Shown here: in pieces, positions 8,940-18,073 of the stretch | Layout of the letters: every line of letters begins with the position of its first letter | Numbering within the stretch: position 1 is the first letter of the stretch | NCBI GenBank assembly: GCA_003339605.1 | Contig: QOVW01000063.1 | Coordinates: 1-57,783 of the forward strand | Length of the DNA: 57,783 nt | Reading direction: 5' to 3' | Origin: Spirobacillus cienkowskii | GTDB lineage: Bacteria; Bdellovibrionota_B; Oligoflexia; Silvanigrellales; Silvanigrellaceae | The notes under the pieces: generated by a model | The model's database searches: none | Told to the model about the DNA's origin: nothing | The model's input: the letters and a program-made list of their open reading frames with translations, nothing else | Made by a program: the position numbers and the translations under genes

Positions 8940-9332
8940 TTAAGTAAATACAAATATCATAATCAGCAGTATCACAAACACAGCAGAAAACCAAATTATG
9001 CCTTTTGGCTTATGAATATCGTACTGATCATTTTCGGGTAAATTTACAACACGATTGCCTTTATATTTTTCTTCGGAGCCTTTGTGTTCGGTATCTTTTT
9101 TGGTTGCAGATTCTTTTTTTGTTTCTGCTGCATTGGGTGCATGAGAGTTTGATTCTTTGTGCTCGTTTTTTGGAGTTTTGGTTTGATTCGTAGTTTTTTT
9201 GGGTTCATAGACTTCTTCTCCGTTTACCACCCGTTCTAATGAAATTGCGGTCGTGGTAAGTAAATGATTAAGAAGTAAGAACATGATGGTCTTAAAAACA
9301 AACAGTTTAATTTTAATAAAATCTTGTCGCAA
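8940..9332 (-). CDS. Small exported or bitopic protein with charged linker
   Basis: A 130-residue protein of unknown function. The start is TTG at 9332, preceded by a near-perfect GGAGGAG six bases upstream; this is much better than the internal ATG at 9284, which has no ribosome site. With this start the N-terminus becomes a good signal or anchor segment: basic residues, then a hydrophobic run ending TTTAIS. A long Lys/Glu/Thr/Asn-rich region follows, then a second hydrophobic helix (IIWFSAVFVILLIMIFVF) at the extreme C-terminus. It looks like a periplasmic linker held at the membrane. It is the first gene before the HIT-TauE pair, 32 bases away. Confidence 0.6.
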   Translation of the reverse strand: MRQDFIKIKLFVFKTIMFLLLNHLLTTTAISLERVVNGEEVYEPKKTTNQTKTPKNEHKESNSHAPNAAETKKESATKKDTEHKGSEEKYKGNRVVNLPENDQYDIHKPKGIIWFSAVFVILLIMIFVFT

Positions 9333-9429
9333 GGCTCTCCTCCAAGGACAAAGAAAACGGCACATAGCGCATACAAAAACAGAATGTGACAATATTTATT
9401 ATAATATTATCTCTTTTTACAAATTTTTG

Positions 9430-9825
9430 TTATCTTTGACTCCAAATTTGACGGACAAGTTTTTTCCAGTTTTCAGAATTGATTGGAGAAATGCCTTTTA
9501 TGGAAAAAAACTTTAAAATTGGTGAGCAGCCTTGCTTTGCCCCTTGCCTTGGAACCATGTCTGTAAACAAGTAAATAGGGCTGTTGATATTATGGCGTTT
9601 AAAAATTTTGTCTGGTCCATAAACACGTAGTTCAACACGCAACAAACCTTTTGGCTTTTCAACGAGTTTTTCAAAAAAAGACTCCATTTCTTGAGCGTGT
9701 TCATCTGATTGGGCTTGAAGAGATAATGCAACTTCGTGTTCTCCATAATCATGGATTTGGCTTTCAAACCCATAGGAGAAGCTTCCGTAACAGAGCCAAA
9801 TATCAACGCAAAACCCAGGTGTCAT
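9430..9825 (-). CDS. Unknown small protein downstream of UbiB-like kinase gene
   Basis: A 131-residue protein without recognisable domains. Its start ATG at 9825 follows AGAGG with a short spacing, six bases after the stop of the ABC1 kinase gene on the same strand, so the two are probably translated from one message. It contains an amphipathic acidic helix (DEHAQEMESFFEKLVEKP) and a C-terminal basic part (ENWKKLVRQIWSQR). No signal peptide is seen. A partner role for the kinase is possible by position only. A second frame in the same place lacks a ribosome site. Confidence 0.6.
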   Translation of the reverse strand: MTPGFCVDIWLCYGSFSYGFESQIHDYGEHEVALSLQAQSDEHAQEMESFFEKLVEKPKGLLRVELRVYGPDKIFKRHNINSPIYLFTDMVPRQGAKQGCSPILKFFSIKGISPINSENWKKLVRQIWSQR

Positions 9826-9831
9826 AATCCT

Positions 9832-11505
9832 CTACTTAAATCTTCCTGATCGAATAATTTCGATAATCAGCCATAATCCTAGTAATAAGGCAATTCCAAA
9901 GCCAATAAGACCCACTGATGCTAGGAAGTCGTATAGTCTACCTTGTTTTCCATAAGTAGCAATACTACTGCCAAGTACAATTGCACCGAGTAGGATAGCA
10001 AGGCTAAGTCTATTTGATGCCCTGTCAACTTCACGAGATAAGTATACAATATCATCGCATTTTACTTGAAAGGAAAGCGAGCCACTCTGTAATTTTTTTG
10101 CCAAAATTCTAAGTGTGATGGGGAGATCTTTTAAAAATGCTCCAGAATCATGCATTGCAAGACCAAGGTTTTTTTCGAGCCAATTTTTATTGAATTGCAA
10201 TAGTTTATGATCTTCATAGTAAGAGAGTGCAAATTCTAAAATTTTAAATCTGGGTTGTACGCTTTTTGCAAAAATTTCAAGTGCCATTAATGCTCGAAAG
10301 AATAAAATCAATTCTCTTTCTAAAGGAGCATTCCATTTTGCAGACACGCGAGCAATTTTCATTAATGTTTTGCCCAATTGAAAATCTTGATGAGGCATTG
10401 TGACAATGTGGTCGAGAATTTCTAAAATTTCTGACTCAAGCTGAGAGCTATGAGACAAATCATCATTTTCTGTTAACTCGACAAATAGCCTTGCACAGGT
10501 TTCGATGTCATGTTTTCCTAGGGAATAAAACATAAATGCAAGAGTGTTGCGCAAATCTTTTTTTAAGCGAACGGTAATTCCAAAATCAATAATTCCAAGT
10601 TTATTATCTTTAATTAAAATAAAGTTTCCGGGATGGAGATCGCCATGAAAAATACCAAATTCAAACGTCATCTCTAAAAACGCTTCAATCCCAATTTTTG
10701 CTATTTTATCTTTATCATTGAGCTCAATCCCTTCGGTTAATTTAGTTCCCTGAATTTCGCTCATACATAAAATTTTTGAAGTACAAAATTTATAATTGAT
10801 TATTGGAATTTCAATATTATTATTATTTTTAAAAAATTGTCGCATACGTTCTGTGTTTGCTGCTTCACGTGAGTAATCAAGCTCATTTAACAGAGAACGT
10901 TTTAATTCACTAATAATTAATGTTGGTCTAAGAAGTTTAAGTTCTGGTAATGCTGTTTCGAGAATTGTTGCAATTGCCATTAAAATTGCAAGATCGTTAT
11001 TGATCAAATTATCGACTTCTGGTTTTTGAATTTTAAAGACAACATGCTCACCATTTTTTAGTTTGGCGCGATGCACTTGACCAATGCTAGCAGAACCAAG
11101 CGGTTTGGGATCAAAAAATTCAATTTCTTCAAGTAATTGGGGAGTAAGTTCGTTTTCTAATGTTTTTTCAACAACTTTAAAAGCGATGGGTTTGACTTTG
11201 TCACATAATCTTTTAAATTCATAAACATAACTTTTAGGAAGCAGATCCTCTCGCATAGAGAGTAATTGTGCCAGTTTTACAAATGTGGGGCCAAGTTCTT
11301 CAAAAGCCATTGCAAGTCTTTTAGCTCGAGATAAATGAGTGTGCGATGGATGAATCAAAGGTTCTGACTCGTTTTTATTGGTATGAAGAAGATCGCCGAG
11401 TTCGGTGCGTTGAATTTCTCGTTTGAAACCGTAACGTGCTAAAATATTAACAATGTGGGTGAGTCTTCCAACATTTCTAAATTTTTGTAGAATACTTGAT
11501 GGCAT
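9832..11505 (-). CDS. ABC1/AarF/UbiB-family atypical kinase
   Basis: A 557-residue protein of the UbiB (ABC1, ADCK) family, needed for ubiquinone or related lipid metabolism in bacteria and mitochondria. It shows the KxGQ-like N-terminal segment GPTFVKLAQLLSMRED, the alanine-rich nucleotide loop (PLGSASIGQVHRAKL), the invariant Lys (VVFKIQKP), the catalytic loop GDLHPGNF and the metal-binding IDFGI. Two hydrophobic helices at the C-terminus would place it at the inner membrane, as for UbiB. The start at 11505 has GAGGGG seven bases upstream. No ubi genes are adjacent, so its exact lipid target is open. Confidence 0.88.
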   Translation of the reverse strand: MPSSILQKFRNVGRLTHIVNILARYGFKREIQRTELGDLLHTNKNESEPLIHPSHTHLSRAKRLAMAFEELGPTFVKLAQLLSMREDLLPKSYVYEFKRLCDKVKPIAFKVVEKTLENELTPQLLEEIEFFDPKPLGSASIGQVHRAKLKNGEHVVFKIQKPEVDNLINNDLAILMAIATILETALPELKLLRPTLIISELKRSLLNELDYSREAANTERMRQFFKNNNNIEIPIINYKFCTSKILCMSEIQGTKLTEGIELNDKDKIAKIGIEAFLEMTFEFGIFHGDLHPGNFILIKDNKLGIIDFGITVRLKKDLRNTLAFMFYSLGKHDIETCARLFVELTENDDLSHSSQLESEILEILDHIVTMPHQDFQLGKTLMKIARVSAKWNAPLERELILFFRALMALEIFAKSVQPRFKILEFALSYYEDHKLLQFNKNWLEKNLGLAMHDSGAFLKDLPITLRILAKKLQSGSLSFQVKCDDIVYLSREVDRASNRLSLAILLGAIVLGSSIATYGKQGRLYDFLASVGLIGFGIALLLGLWLIIEIIRSGRFK

Positions 11506-11622
11506 ATTGCGCCCCTCAGATAAGAGAGTGAAAGGTTTTCTCTTTACATTGAACTATATCAGCAAAATTTTAAAGATATAGTTTTAATATATTTTTAATT
11601 AGATTCAATTATGAGGAAGTAT

Positions 11623-11925
11623 ATGAAGCTAAACTGCGAAGAGTTTGTAAAAATGTATCATACTGGGGATAGCAAAAAAAAAGTTTTATTAGATATTAGA
11701 GAACCTTCAGAATGCACATCAGGTATGCTTAAGGATGCCATCAATATTCCTATGTCTGTATTTGAATCAAGATTTTCAGAAATAGCAAAAGATAAAGAAG
11801 TTTTTATTTATTGTCGCTCAGGTGCGCGAGCAGAAAGAGCGGAAACATTTTTAATTCATAAGGGTTATAAATTAACAAGATATTTGCAACCAGGTGGGTA
11901 TGAAGAGCTTAAAAATATGTTTTAA
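11623..11925 (+). CDS. Single-domain rhodanese
   Basis: A 100-residue sulfurtransferase domain. The active-site loop is CRSGARAERA with the catalytic Cys that carries a persulfide; upstream are the structural segments VLLDIREPSE and AINIPMSVFE found in the family. Such small cytoplasmic rhodaneses move sulfane sulfur from thiosulfate or persulfides to acceptors. The ATG at 11623 is chosen because GAGGAAG lies directly upstream; the in-frame ATG at 11611 has no ribosome site. It converges with the receiver-domain gene, three bases between the stops. Confidence 0.85.
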   Translation: MKLNCEEFVKMYHTGDSKKKVLLDIREPSECTSGMLKDAINIPMSVFESRFSEIAKDKEVFIYCRSGARAERAETFLIHKGYKLTRYLQPGGYEELKNMF

Positions 11926-11928
11926 TTT

Positions 11929-12294
11929 TTAACTCAACGCTTTTTTTACAGCTGCTAGTAATTTATCAGGTACAAAAGGTTTAATAATCCAGGCATTGAC
12001 TCCTATTTCTTTACCTTGTTGCGCATCTTCAGGATTGGGATCTTTTGTCAAAATAAATATAGGAACATGTCGAATTTTAGGGTCTGCTTTTATTGCTTTT
12101 GCTAAATCAAAACCCCCCATAACAGGCATATGCAGTTCTGAAATAACCAAATCAATGTTTTGTGTTTTAATTAATGACAACCCAACTGAACCATCTTCTG
12201 CTTCGATAATAGAAAACCCAGCCTTAGAAAGAGCAAATTTCACAAGATTTCTGATTGTTGGTACATCATCGACAATTAAAATTGTCTTGCTCAT
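11929..12294 (-). CDS. CheY-like single-domain receiver with Glu in place of the phosphorylated Asp
   Basis: A 121-residue stand-alone receiver domain. The acidic pocket D9-D10 (IVDDVPT), the switch Thr T83 (FILTKD) and the Lys K105 (IIKPF) are in place. At the phosphorylation site the usual x-D-x-x-M-P reads SELHMP, with E53 encoded by GAA. Glu at this site often mimics a phosphorylated, locked-on state, so this may be a constitutive output module or a protein regulated other than by phosphotransfer. The ATG at 12294 has GAGGA eight bases upstream; the frame also has a TTG 15 bases earlier. It is not next to a kinase gene. Confidence 0.85.
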   Translation of the reverse strand: MSKTILIVDDVPTIRNLVKFALSKAGFSIIEAEDGSVGLSLIKTQNIDLVISELHMPVMGGFDLAKAIKADPKIRHVPIFILTKDPNPEDAQQGKEIGVNAWIIKPFVPDKLLAAVKKALS

Positions 12295-12546
12295 GTTAGG
12301 GGTCCTCAAAATTGTCAGCTTCTTAATGTATCGGAAGTTTTATATTAAACTTAAGAATTGAACTTATCTAGTTAAATTAGTTATTTATATTTAAAAATGC
12401 AGTGGGTCTTTGTCCGTAAATCGTTCACAATTTAACGTTTTCGTTCATTTATTATGCATTCCTTTATTATGCAATAACAATTTGCGTATTGAAAAGTCTT
12501 GTATTTGATGAGAGCAGATTTCTCAAAAAATAAGGACTTAAAGCTT

Positions 12547-14124
12547 ATGGTAAAAACTTATTCGTGTTTGCTAGTTGGGGTTGACGTTGTCACTCTTGAA
12601 ATTGAAACCGTCATTGGCAGCGGTTTTTCTGGACTGAGTATCTTGGGGCTCAGTGCTGAAGCAACTCGAGACATGCGAGAAAGAGTCCGTTCGGCATTAG
12701 AAAGCATAGGGATTCAAATTCCTGCAAGGCGAATTGTTGTGAATATTACACCAAGTGAGTTAGCCAAGATTTCAAGATTGTCTTTATCGCAACTTGATTT
12801 TGCTGTTGCTGCTTCAATAATTTATGCGTTGCATCAAGAGAATCAAAATAGTGCACCATTGTTTTTCCCAGAAAAACAATATTTAGCGGGTGAGCTTTCT
12901 TTATCAGGCGAACTAAAGGAACTACAAAATCCATTAATTTACCAATCAATTTTATTAAATTCAGAAATATATCCAAGTTTGTGCTTACCTGTGTCTGCAA
13001 AAGAATATTTAAGTTTGTCGATACAGCATAAAATTGAGTTTTTTTATAATTTAAAAGATTGGTATAATAGTCGAAAAGAAATAAAAAATCCTGAATTACT
13101 AAAAATAAATTTATCTAATAGAGATAAAATGGATTCACAAATTGAAGATGAAATAAATAATAATTCTGAAACTGAGTTTTTAGAAAGAGTAAAAGAAGTA
13201 GAAAGTATAATCACAATTTTGTTAAAAAATCCTAGAATTTGTGTAGCATTACTTGTTGCATCTGTTGGACAACATCATATTTTGATTGCAGGAGAGCCTG
13301 GTGTTGGCAAAAGTTTTGCATTGCAAAAAATTTTAAAATTATTGAATCCATTAACAGAAAGAGAAAAACTTGATATTAAACTTATTCACTCTGTTGTTGA
13401 AGATGTTGCAAGACCGTTGCGTTGTCCTCACCATTCGGCAACTCCTGCTGCTCTTATTGGAGGCAGTAGCTTAAAGCCAGGAGAAGTGTCTTTGGCGCAT
13501 TGCGGAGTGTTGTTTTTAGATGAGTTGGCAGAGTTCTCTTCGTCAAGTTTAGAGTCGTTAAGGGAACCACTTGATGCAAAGCAGGTATTTTTATCTCGTG
13601 CTGGTGGAAATATTCGCTATCCCGCAAATTTTCAATTGTGTGCGACAACAAATCCTTGCGCTTGTGGTTTTTTATTTTCAAATAAAAAGGCTTGTCGTTG
13701 TCATCCCAGAGAAAGTCGAAAATATTTACAAAAAATTAGTGGACCATTACTGGATAGATTTTGTTTACAAGTTTGGGCAGAACCTTACCAACCAGAAGTT
13801 GACTTAAAAGATCCTTTTGTACAGCAACTCAATAATATTTTTAAAAATGGTAATCTATCTTATTTTTCAAGACATTTTCTTCGAATCATGAGTTTAGGAG
13901 GTAAAGAATTGGGGCAAGAAGTCGATAAATTTAATGCAATGAATTTTTTACAAAATAATGTTGATTTTAACAGTTGTTCTTTACGAGGACAAGAAAAGAT
14001 AATTAACCTTGTTAATTCTTTTAATTTGTTATTTCCAGAAATAGGAATTGATGAAAAAATTATAAATTCTATTATGAATTATAGAATATTAGATAAAATG
14101 TTTTCTCAAAGAAATATTTTCTAG
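12547..14124 (+). CDS. YifB/ComM-family Mg-chelatase-like AAA+ ATPase
   Basis: A 525-residue ATPase of the YifB/ComM family. In naturally transformable bacteria ComM is a hexameric helicase that extends branch migration of incoming DNA; elsewhere the role is unclear. The N-terminal Lon-S5-like domain (KTYSCLLVGVDVVTLEIE, GLSILGLSAEATRD) is followed by Walker A GEPGVGKS, Walker B VLFLDELAEF, the NPCACG segment and a C-terminal Mg-chelatase lid. The start at 12547 is where family similarity begins and follows AAGGA by about ten bases; the frame extends 16 codons upstream. The stop is TAG. Confidence 0.87.
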   Translation: MVKTYSCLLVGVDVVTLEIETVIGSGFSGLSILGLSAEATRDMRERVRSALESIGIQIPARRIVVNITPSELAKISRLSLSQLDFAVAASIIYALHQENQNSAPLFFPEKQYLAGELSLSGELKELQNPLIYQSILLNSEIYPSLCLPVSAKEYLSLSIQHKIEFFYNLKDWYNSRKEIKNPELLKINLSNRDKMDSQIEDEINNNSETEFLERVKEVESIITILLKNPRICVALLVASVGQHHILIAGEPGVGKSFALQKILKLLNPLTEREKLDIKLIHSVVEDVARPLRCPHHSATPAALIGGSSLKPGEVSLAHCGVLFLDELAEFSSSSLESLREPLDAKQVFLSRAGGNIRYPANFQLCATTNPCACGFLFSNKKACRCHPRESRKYLQKISGPLLDRFCLQVWAEPYQPEVDLKDPFVQQLNNIFKNGNLSYFSRHFLRIMSLGGKELGQEVDKFNAMNFLQNNVDFNSCSLRGQEKIINLVNSFNLLFPEIGIDEKIINSIMNYRILDKMFSQRNIF

Positions 14125-14540
14125 TATTTACGAATACTTGTTTTGGAACAGAAAAATTATTTATTGTTTTTTACAATTTTATTGATAATTGAGAATTTTT
14201 TTTGATCTATTTAATTAACTATAATTTTAAAAATTATAAAAATTAAAATTTATATTTTAATAAATTTGATTTTTTATTGCTTCATAAATGGTTATTGTAT
14301 TTGTTTTTTATTTAAATAAAGGTTATTTCCTTGCATATTTTTTTTCAAATTGTTAATATATTAAATGTGTATGGATTTACGTGTTGTTTTAAGTATAAAC
14401 TATTTTATATTTCATGCATTGTTATAATATCTAATTAAATTTTATTAAAATGTGCGAATGCTAAAATTTAGTTTTTTTCTTAAAGTTTACTAAAAAATAG
14501 ATATTTGAAATCAATTAAACATTTTTTAGGGAATTAAGTA
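14125..14540. other. 416-base AT-rich intergenic region
   Basis: More than 80 per cent A+T by eye, with many short homopolymer runs. I see no open frame with a ribosome site, no convincing hairpin followed by a U-run and no tRNA. It separates the YifB gene from a gene starting at 14541, so it must hold that gene's promoter; many TATAAT-like hexamers are present and none stands out. Confidence 0.5.
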
Positions 14541-15515
14541 ATGATAGTTAAAAAAAGATTTTTTTTTGAGGATAAAAATATTTGTTCAACAATAGATAAT
14601 AATATAAAGCAATTTTTGCATAGTTATAATATTAACGAATATTTTCCTGAAAATGAATATTCTGAATTTACCTTTTTGGCAGCAAAAACTTTTAATTGTC
14701 CGATTTCGTTTATAAGTTTTGTTAGTCATGATTCTTTGATAGTAAAGTCTGTTGTTGGATTAGACAATCAATTTGTAAAAAATAAAATTGATTTTCAATG
14801 TTTTAATTTTGTTCATGATACTCCAGTTATTGTAAACGATACGTTATGCGATAAAAATTTAATAAAAAACTCTTTTGTTTTTAGGAGTTCTTATATCCGT
14901 TTTTATGCTGCGGTCCCGTTAATTACAAATGAAGGTAATACAATTGGGTCCTTATGTATTATGGATAACAAGATCAATCATTTATCTGAGAGTCAAATTT
15001 TATATTTGCAATACTTGGCCAATCGAATTGTTCAAAAACTCGAATTGAGAAGATTAAACGTAATAAAGAATAACCCTTGTTATAAAAAATATGTTTTGGC
15101 TGAAGGAAAAGTGTCTAAAAAAATTATTTCAAAGCATAAAACTAGTAAATTAATTAAATTATTTTTTAAAATTAATAAATCAAACAAAAAATTTAAACCA
15201 ATTAAAATTAAAGAATTAATGTATGTAATTAACTACTATTTTAAAAATACATTAAGTAAATATGATATAAAGTTTAATATTTCTTTAGATTCAGATAAAA
15301 ACACTCTTTTTGAGTGTAAGTCTTCATATACAATGAGAAATTTGATTTATTTATTAAATGTTTCGATCGAAACCGTAAAAGCAGAAAAATTTCGTTGGAT
15401 AAACTTAAATATAAAAAATTTAGTTTATGATCTAGAATTTTCAATAACAGATAGCTGTAAAATAAAAAATCATTATATTTCAAGCTCAAAAAACACCCAA
15501 GATGTTTTACTGTAA
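14541..15515 (+). CDS. GAF-domain sensor with degenerate histidine-kinase-like C-terminus
   Basis: A 324-residue protein. Residues about 15-165 form a GAF domain: FISFVSHDSLIVKSVVGLD, FRSSYIRFYAAVPL and NTIGSLCIMDNK match the layout of GAF sensors often found before kinase or cyclase domains. The remaining 150 residues look like the end of a kinase dimerisation region and the start of its ATPase: KIKELMYVINYYFKNTL, then NLIYLLNVSIETVK and FSITDSCKI align with the linker, N-box and D-box of HATPase_c. Both N-box asparagines and the D-box glycine are changed, and the protein ends soon after, so it cannot bind ATP normally. A ligand-sensing adaptor is likely. Start has AGGGA at good spacing. Confidence 0.75.
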   Translation: MIVKKRFFFEDKNICSTIDNNIKQFLHSYNINEYFPENEYSEFTFLAAKTFNCPISFISFVSHDSLIVKSVVGLDNQFVKNKIDFQCFNFVHDTPVIVNDTLCDKNLIKNSFVFRSSYIRFYAAVPLITNEGNTIGSLCIMDNKINHLSESQILYLQYLANRIVQKLELRRLNVIKNNPCYKKYVLAEGKVSKKIISKHKTSKLIKLFFKINKSNKKFKPIKIKELMYVINYYFKNTLSKYDIKFNISLDSDKNTLFECKSSYTMRNLIYLLNVSIETVKAEKFRWINLNIKNLVYDLEFSITDSCKIKNHYISSSKNTQDVLL

Positions 15516-15787
15516 TTGCTCAATATTATCTAAACTCTCAAAAATAGTTCTTATTTTTAATACTGAAAAAATTGATTAATATACTGAAATTTAAATAATT
15601 ATGAATAAAAGTTATACAATTAAATAATATAATTTAATTGTAAAAATAACATTGTTTATATTAGTTTTTTTTGCGATTTTAATATTAAAATTAAAATTTG
15701 CTTTTAATTTATAATTAAATTGTATATATTAACAAATTATTTATAATTTACTTATAAATAATTTGTTATGGAGAGTTTTTAATTATT

Positions 15788-17971
15788 ATGGAAAATAATG
15801 AAAAATCAAACCGTTCTGATAGTTTAGCAACAAATAATTTAAAATTTTGTAATGATTTTTTATCTGTTACTTTATTTCTTAAATTTATTAAAGAAGATTT
15901 TCAAAAAAATGGTGATCTTTTAGAGTTTGATCTTTATTATAAAGAAAACAATTCAAGCTTTGCATCTTATTCTGAGCATATCCAAGAACAACGTTTTAGT
16001 ATAATGAACAATAGCTATGTTCCTAGTAAAATTCAAAAGAAAGTTGATAGTATCAACCGTAGGCGTATTGAATTTGAAAAAACATACCATTTTGATACAT
16101 CGGAGCCAAACTTAGATGCAATGTCAAATGAAGAACGATTAAGGTATGAAAATGAAGCAAGAGAAATTCAAAAAAAATATGACAAATATAATAATACCGC
16201 CGCAAATCTAAAAGATCTTTATACGCTTTATAATATTACAGGACAAAAAAAAGAACTAACAAATTTTGTAGAATTAAATCCTGCGACGCTCGAAAATTTT
16301 TTAGAAGAAAACGATGCAGATGTATTGTTTGGTGAAGATAAAATTAACGATTTTTTATTAAGATCAACCTCGCTTATTTATTCTGTTGTGCAGGATAGAA
16401 ATTTGCGAATTGTATCGACTCATTGTCATACTCAGCATGAAGCCCCTTTTTTGAGAAAATTAGAACAAGATATAGAATGTTTTTCAATTTATAAAAATTT
16501 AGATTATTCTTATTTTTATTATATTCAAGAAGTTTCAAATTCAAAAAAAATATATGGAATTTTTTTATATGCAAGGTTTAATGAGCCTCATTTAGTATTT
16601 TATTATCCAAATAAAGGGATTGAGCAGTTTTCTATTCGTAACATATCTAACTTTAGAAAAATGTTTCAACGTCTGATTAATAATTACGGAGGAAATTACT
16701 GTTCATTTAAAATAAAAATAAAGTCATTAAAATTTGAAATTCAATCTCTTACAACGCAATATTTCTATGAAAATATTATAATCGAAAGTTGTAAAAAATA
16801 TTTATTATTTCTTAATACTAAAAAGGCTTTACTATTAAATCAGCAAGAAAAATCTGATAAATCTTTATGTGAAAACTTTGTAACAAATTCGTCTTCAAAG
16901 TTTTACGATAAGAGAATTTTTGTTTCTCAATTTTTAATTAAACTATTGGATTTTAATAAATTATTTTTGAATAAAAAATACATTTTGAAAAATAAAAGTT
17001 ACTGGATATTTTATTTAATTGAATATATTTATAAGGATACAAAATTTGCGCAAAAAAAAATAAATGAATTTGTTATTTTTGCGGATGATTTTAAAATACA
17101 TCAATTTGTGCTCGACTTTTATAATAATAAGAATTCGGATAATAACTTTAAAAGTGTTGAAACCATTTCGTATATTTATTCTGGTATAATTAAACAACTT
17201 TCAAAAAATAGCGTCCTAATGCAATATTACATTTATTACAAAAGTATTACTATTACTAATGGTGTTGCAAAAATTGCGGACCTATTTTTTTGTGGTCTCA
17301 AAAAAAATACTTTAGCAACTTTCACAGATTGGAAGAGGAAAATAGTTGTTTATAACCAAAAAATTATTTCTAAAAGTTGCAACAAAAATTTTGAAGAGTT
17401 TAACTCTTTAAAAAATATTGCAAATTATAAAACTTTTGAATCAAATCAAAATAGAGTGTTAATTCATAATGATGCACTAAAATCGAATCTTGAATCTGTA
17501 ACTCAGAATTGCGATGCAATATTTATAAATTTTTGTATGGATTTTTGTAATCAAAATGAAATATTTAATTTAGAGATTTTTTTAGACTCATATATGGCCT
17601 CTAATTATTATATTAAATTAGATTTTTCAATGAAATATTTATTTATAGAAAAAACCAAATCACATGAATATTTATTTATTTGCATTCATTTATTTGAAAA
17701 TTATCAAATTTTAAATAAAAGCAATAGCTCTAAAGTTAAGTTAGAAAATAATATTTGTTTTACAATGTCATTTACTTTGAATACTTCCCAACTCAAATAT
17801 CAAACAAGTGATTTGAGTTTTGGTTTTTTAGATTTTACAAAAACTAATATTAATTATCCGAATGAATCATTAATTAAAAAAAATTTAACAAATGCCTTAA
17901 ATAGTAAAGAATTGATTCAGTTTTTACAGAGTGGTAAATCAAAAGGGAGTCAAAGAGTGTTTTATACTTAA
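15788..17971 (+). CDS. Large AT-rich gene of unknown function
   Basis: A 727-residue protein I do not recognise. It has no signal peptide or membrane helix. Residues about 90-150 are highly charged and probably helical (RRRIEFEKTYHFD, NEERLRYENEAREIQKKY), and the rest is Lys/Asn/Phe/Tyr-rich, as expected from very low GC. The gene is one long intact frame, so it is under selection or recently arrived. GGAGAG is 12 bases before the ATG. A GC-rich hairpin without a U-run follows at 17987-18005. No neighbour suggests a role. Confidence 0.7.
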   Translation: MENNEKSNRSDSLATNNLKFCNDFLSVTLFLKFIKEDFQKNGDLLEFDLYYKENNSSFASYSEHIQEQRFSIMNNSYVPSKIQKKVDSINRRRIEFEKTYHFDTSEPNLDAMSNEERLRYENEAREIQKKYDKYNNTAANLKDLYTLYNITGQKKELTNFVELNPATLENFLEENDADVLFGEDKINDFLLRSTSLIYSVVQDRNLRIVSTHCHTQHEAPFLRKLEQDIECFSIYKNLDYSYFYYIQEVSNSKKIYGIFLYARFNEPHLVFYYPNKGIEQFSIRNISNFRKMFQRLINNYGGNYCSFKIKIKSLKFEIQSLTTQYFYENIIIESCKKYLLFLNTKKALLLNQQEKSDKSLCENFVTNSSSKFYDKRIFVSQFLIKLLDFNKLFLNKKYILKNKSYWIFYLIEYIYKDTKFAQKKINEFVIFADDFKIHQFVLDFYNNKNSDNNFKSVETISYIYSGIIKQLSKNSVLMQYYIYYKSITITNGVAKIADLFFCGLKKNTLATFTDWKRKIVVYNQKIISKSCNKNFEEFNSLKNIANYKTFESNQNRVLIHNDALKSNLESVTQNCDAIFINFCMDFCNQNEIFNLEIFLDSYMASNYYIKLDFSMKYLFIEKTKSHEYLFICIHLFENYQILNKSNSSKVKLENNICFTMSFTLNTSQLKYQTSDLSFGFLDFTKTNINYPNESLIKKNLTNALNSKELIQFLQSGKSKGSQRVFYT

Positions 17972-17986
17972 ATTTATCATAAATCG

Positions 17987-18005
17987 CCCGACTTTAGAAG
18001 TCGGG
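17987..18005. repeat. GC-rich palindromic hairpin between a large unknown gene and secA
   Basis: CCCGACTT-TAG-AAGTCGGG is a perfect 8-bp stem with a three-base loop in an AT-rich gap. Neither strand has a U-run behind it, so it is not a typical terminator. Small hairpins of this type are seen at IS200/IS605 ends and as REP-like elements, and also act as message 3' stabilisers between convergent genes; the choice between these is open. Confidence 0.5.
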
Positions 18006-18073
18006 ACTTTACGTTCGTTTCTGGTAAAAACAAAATTTTAAAAGTATTTAAAATAATAAATTTTTTTTAGATA

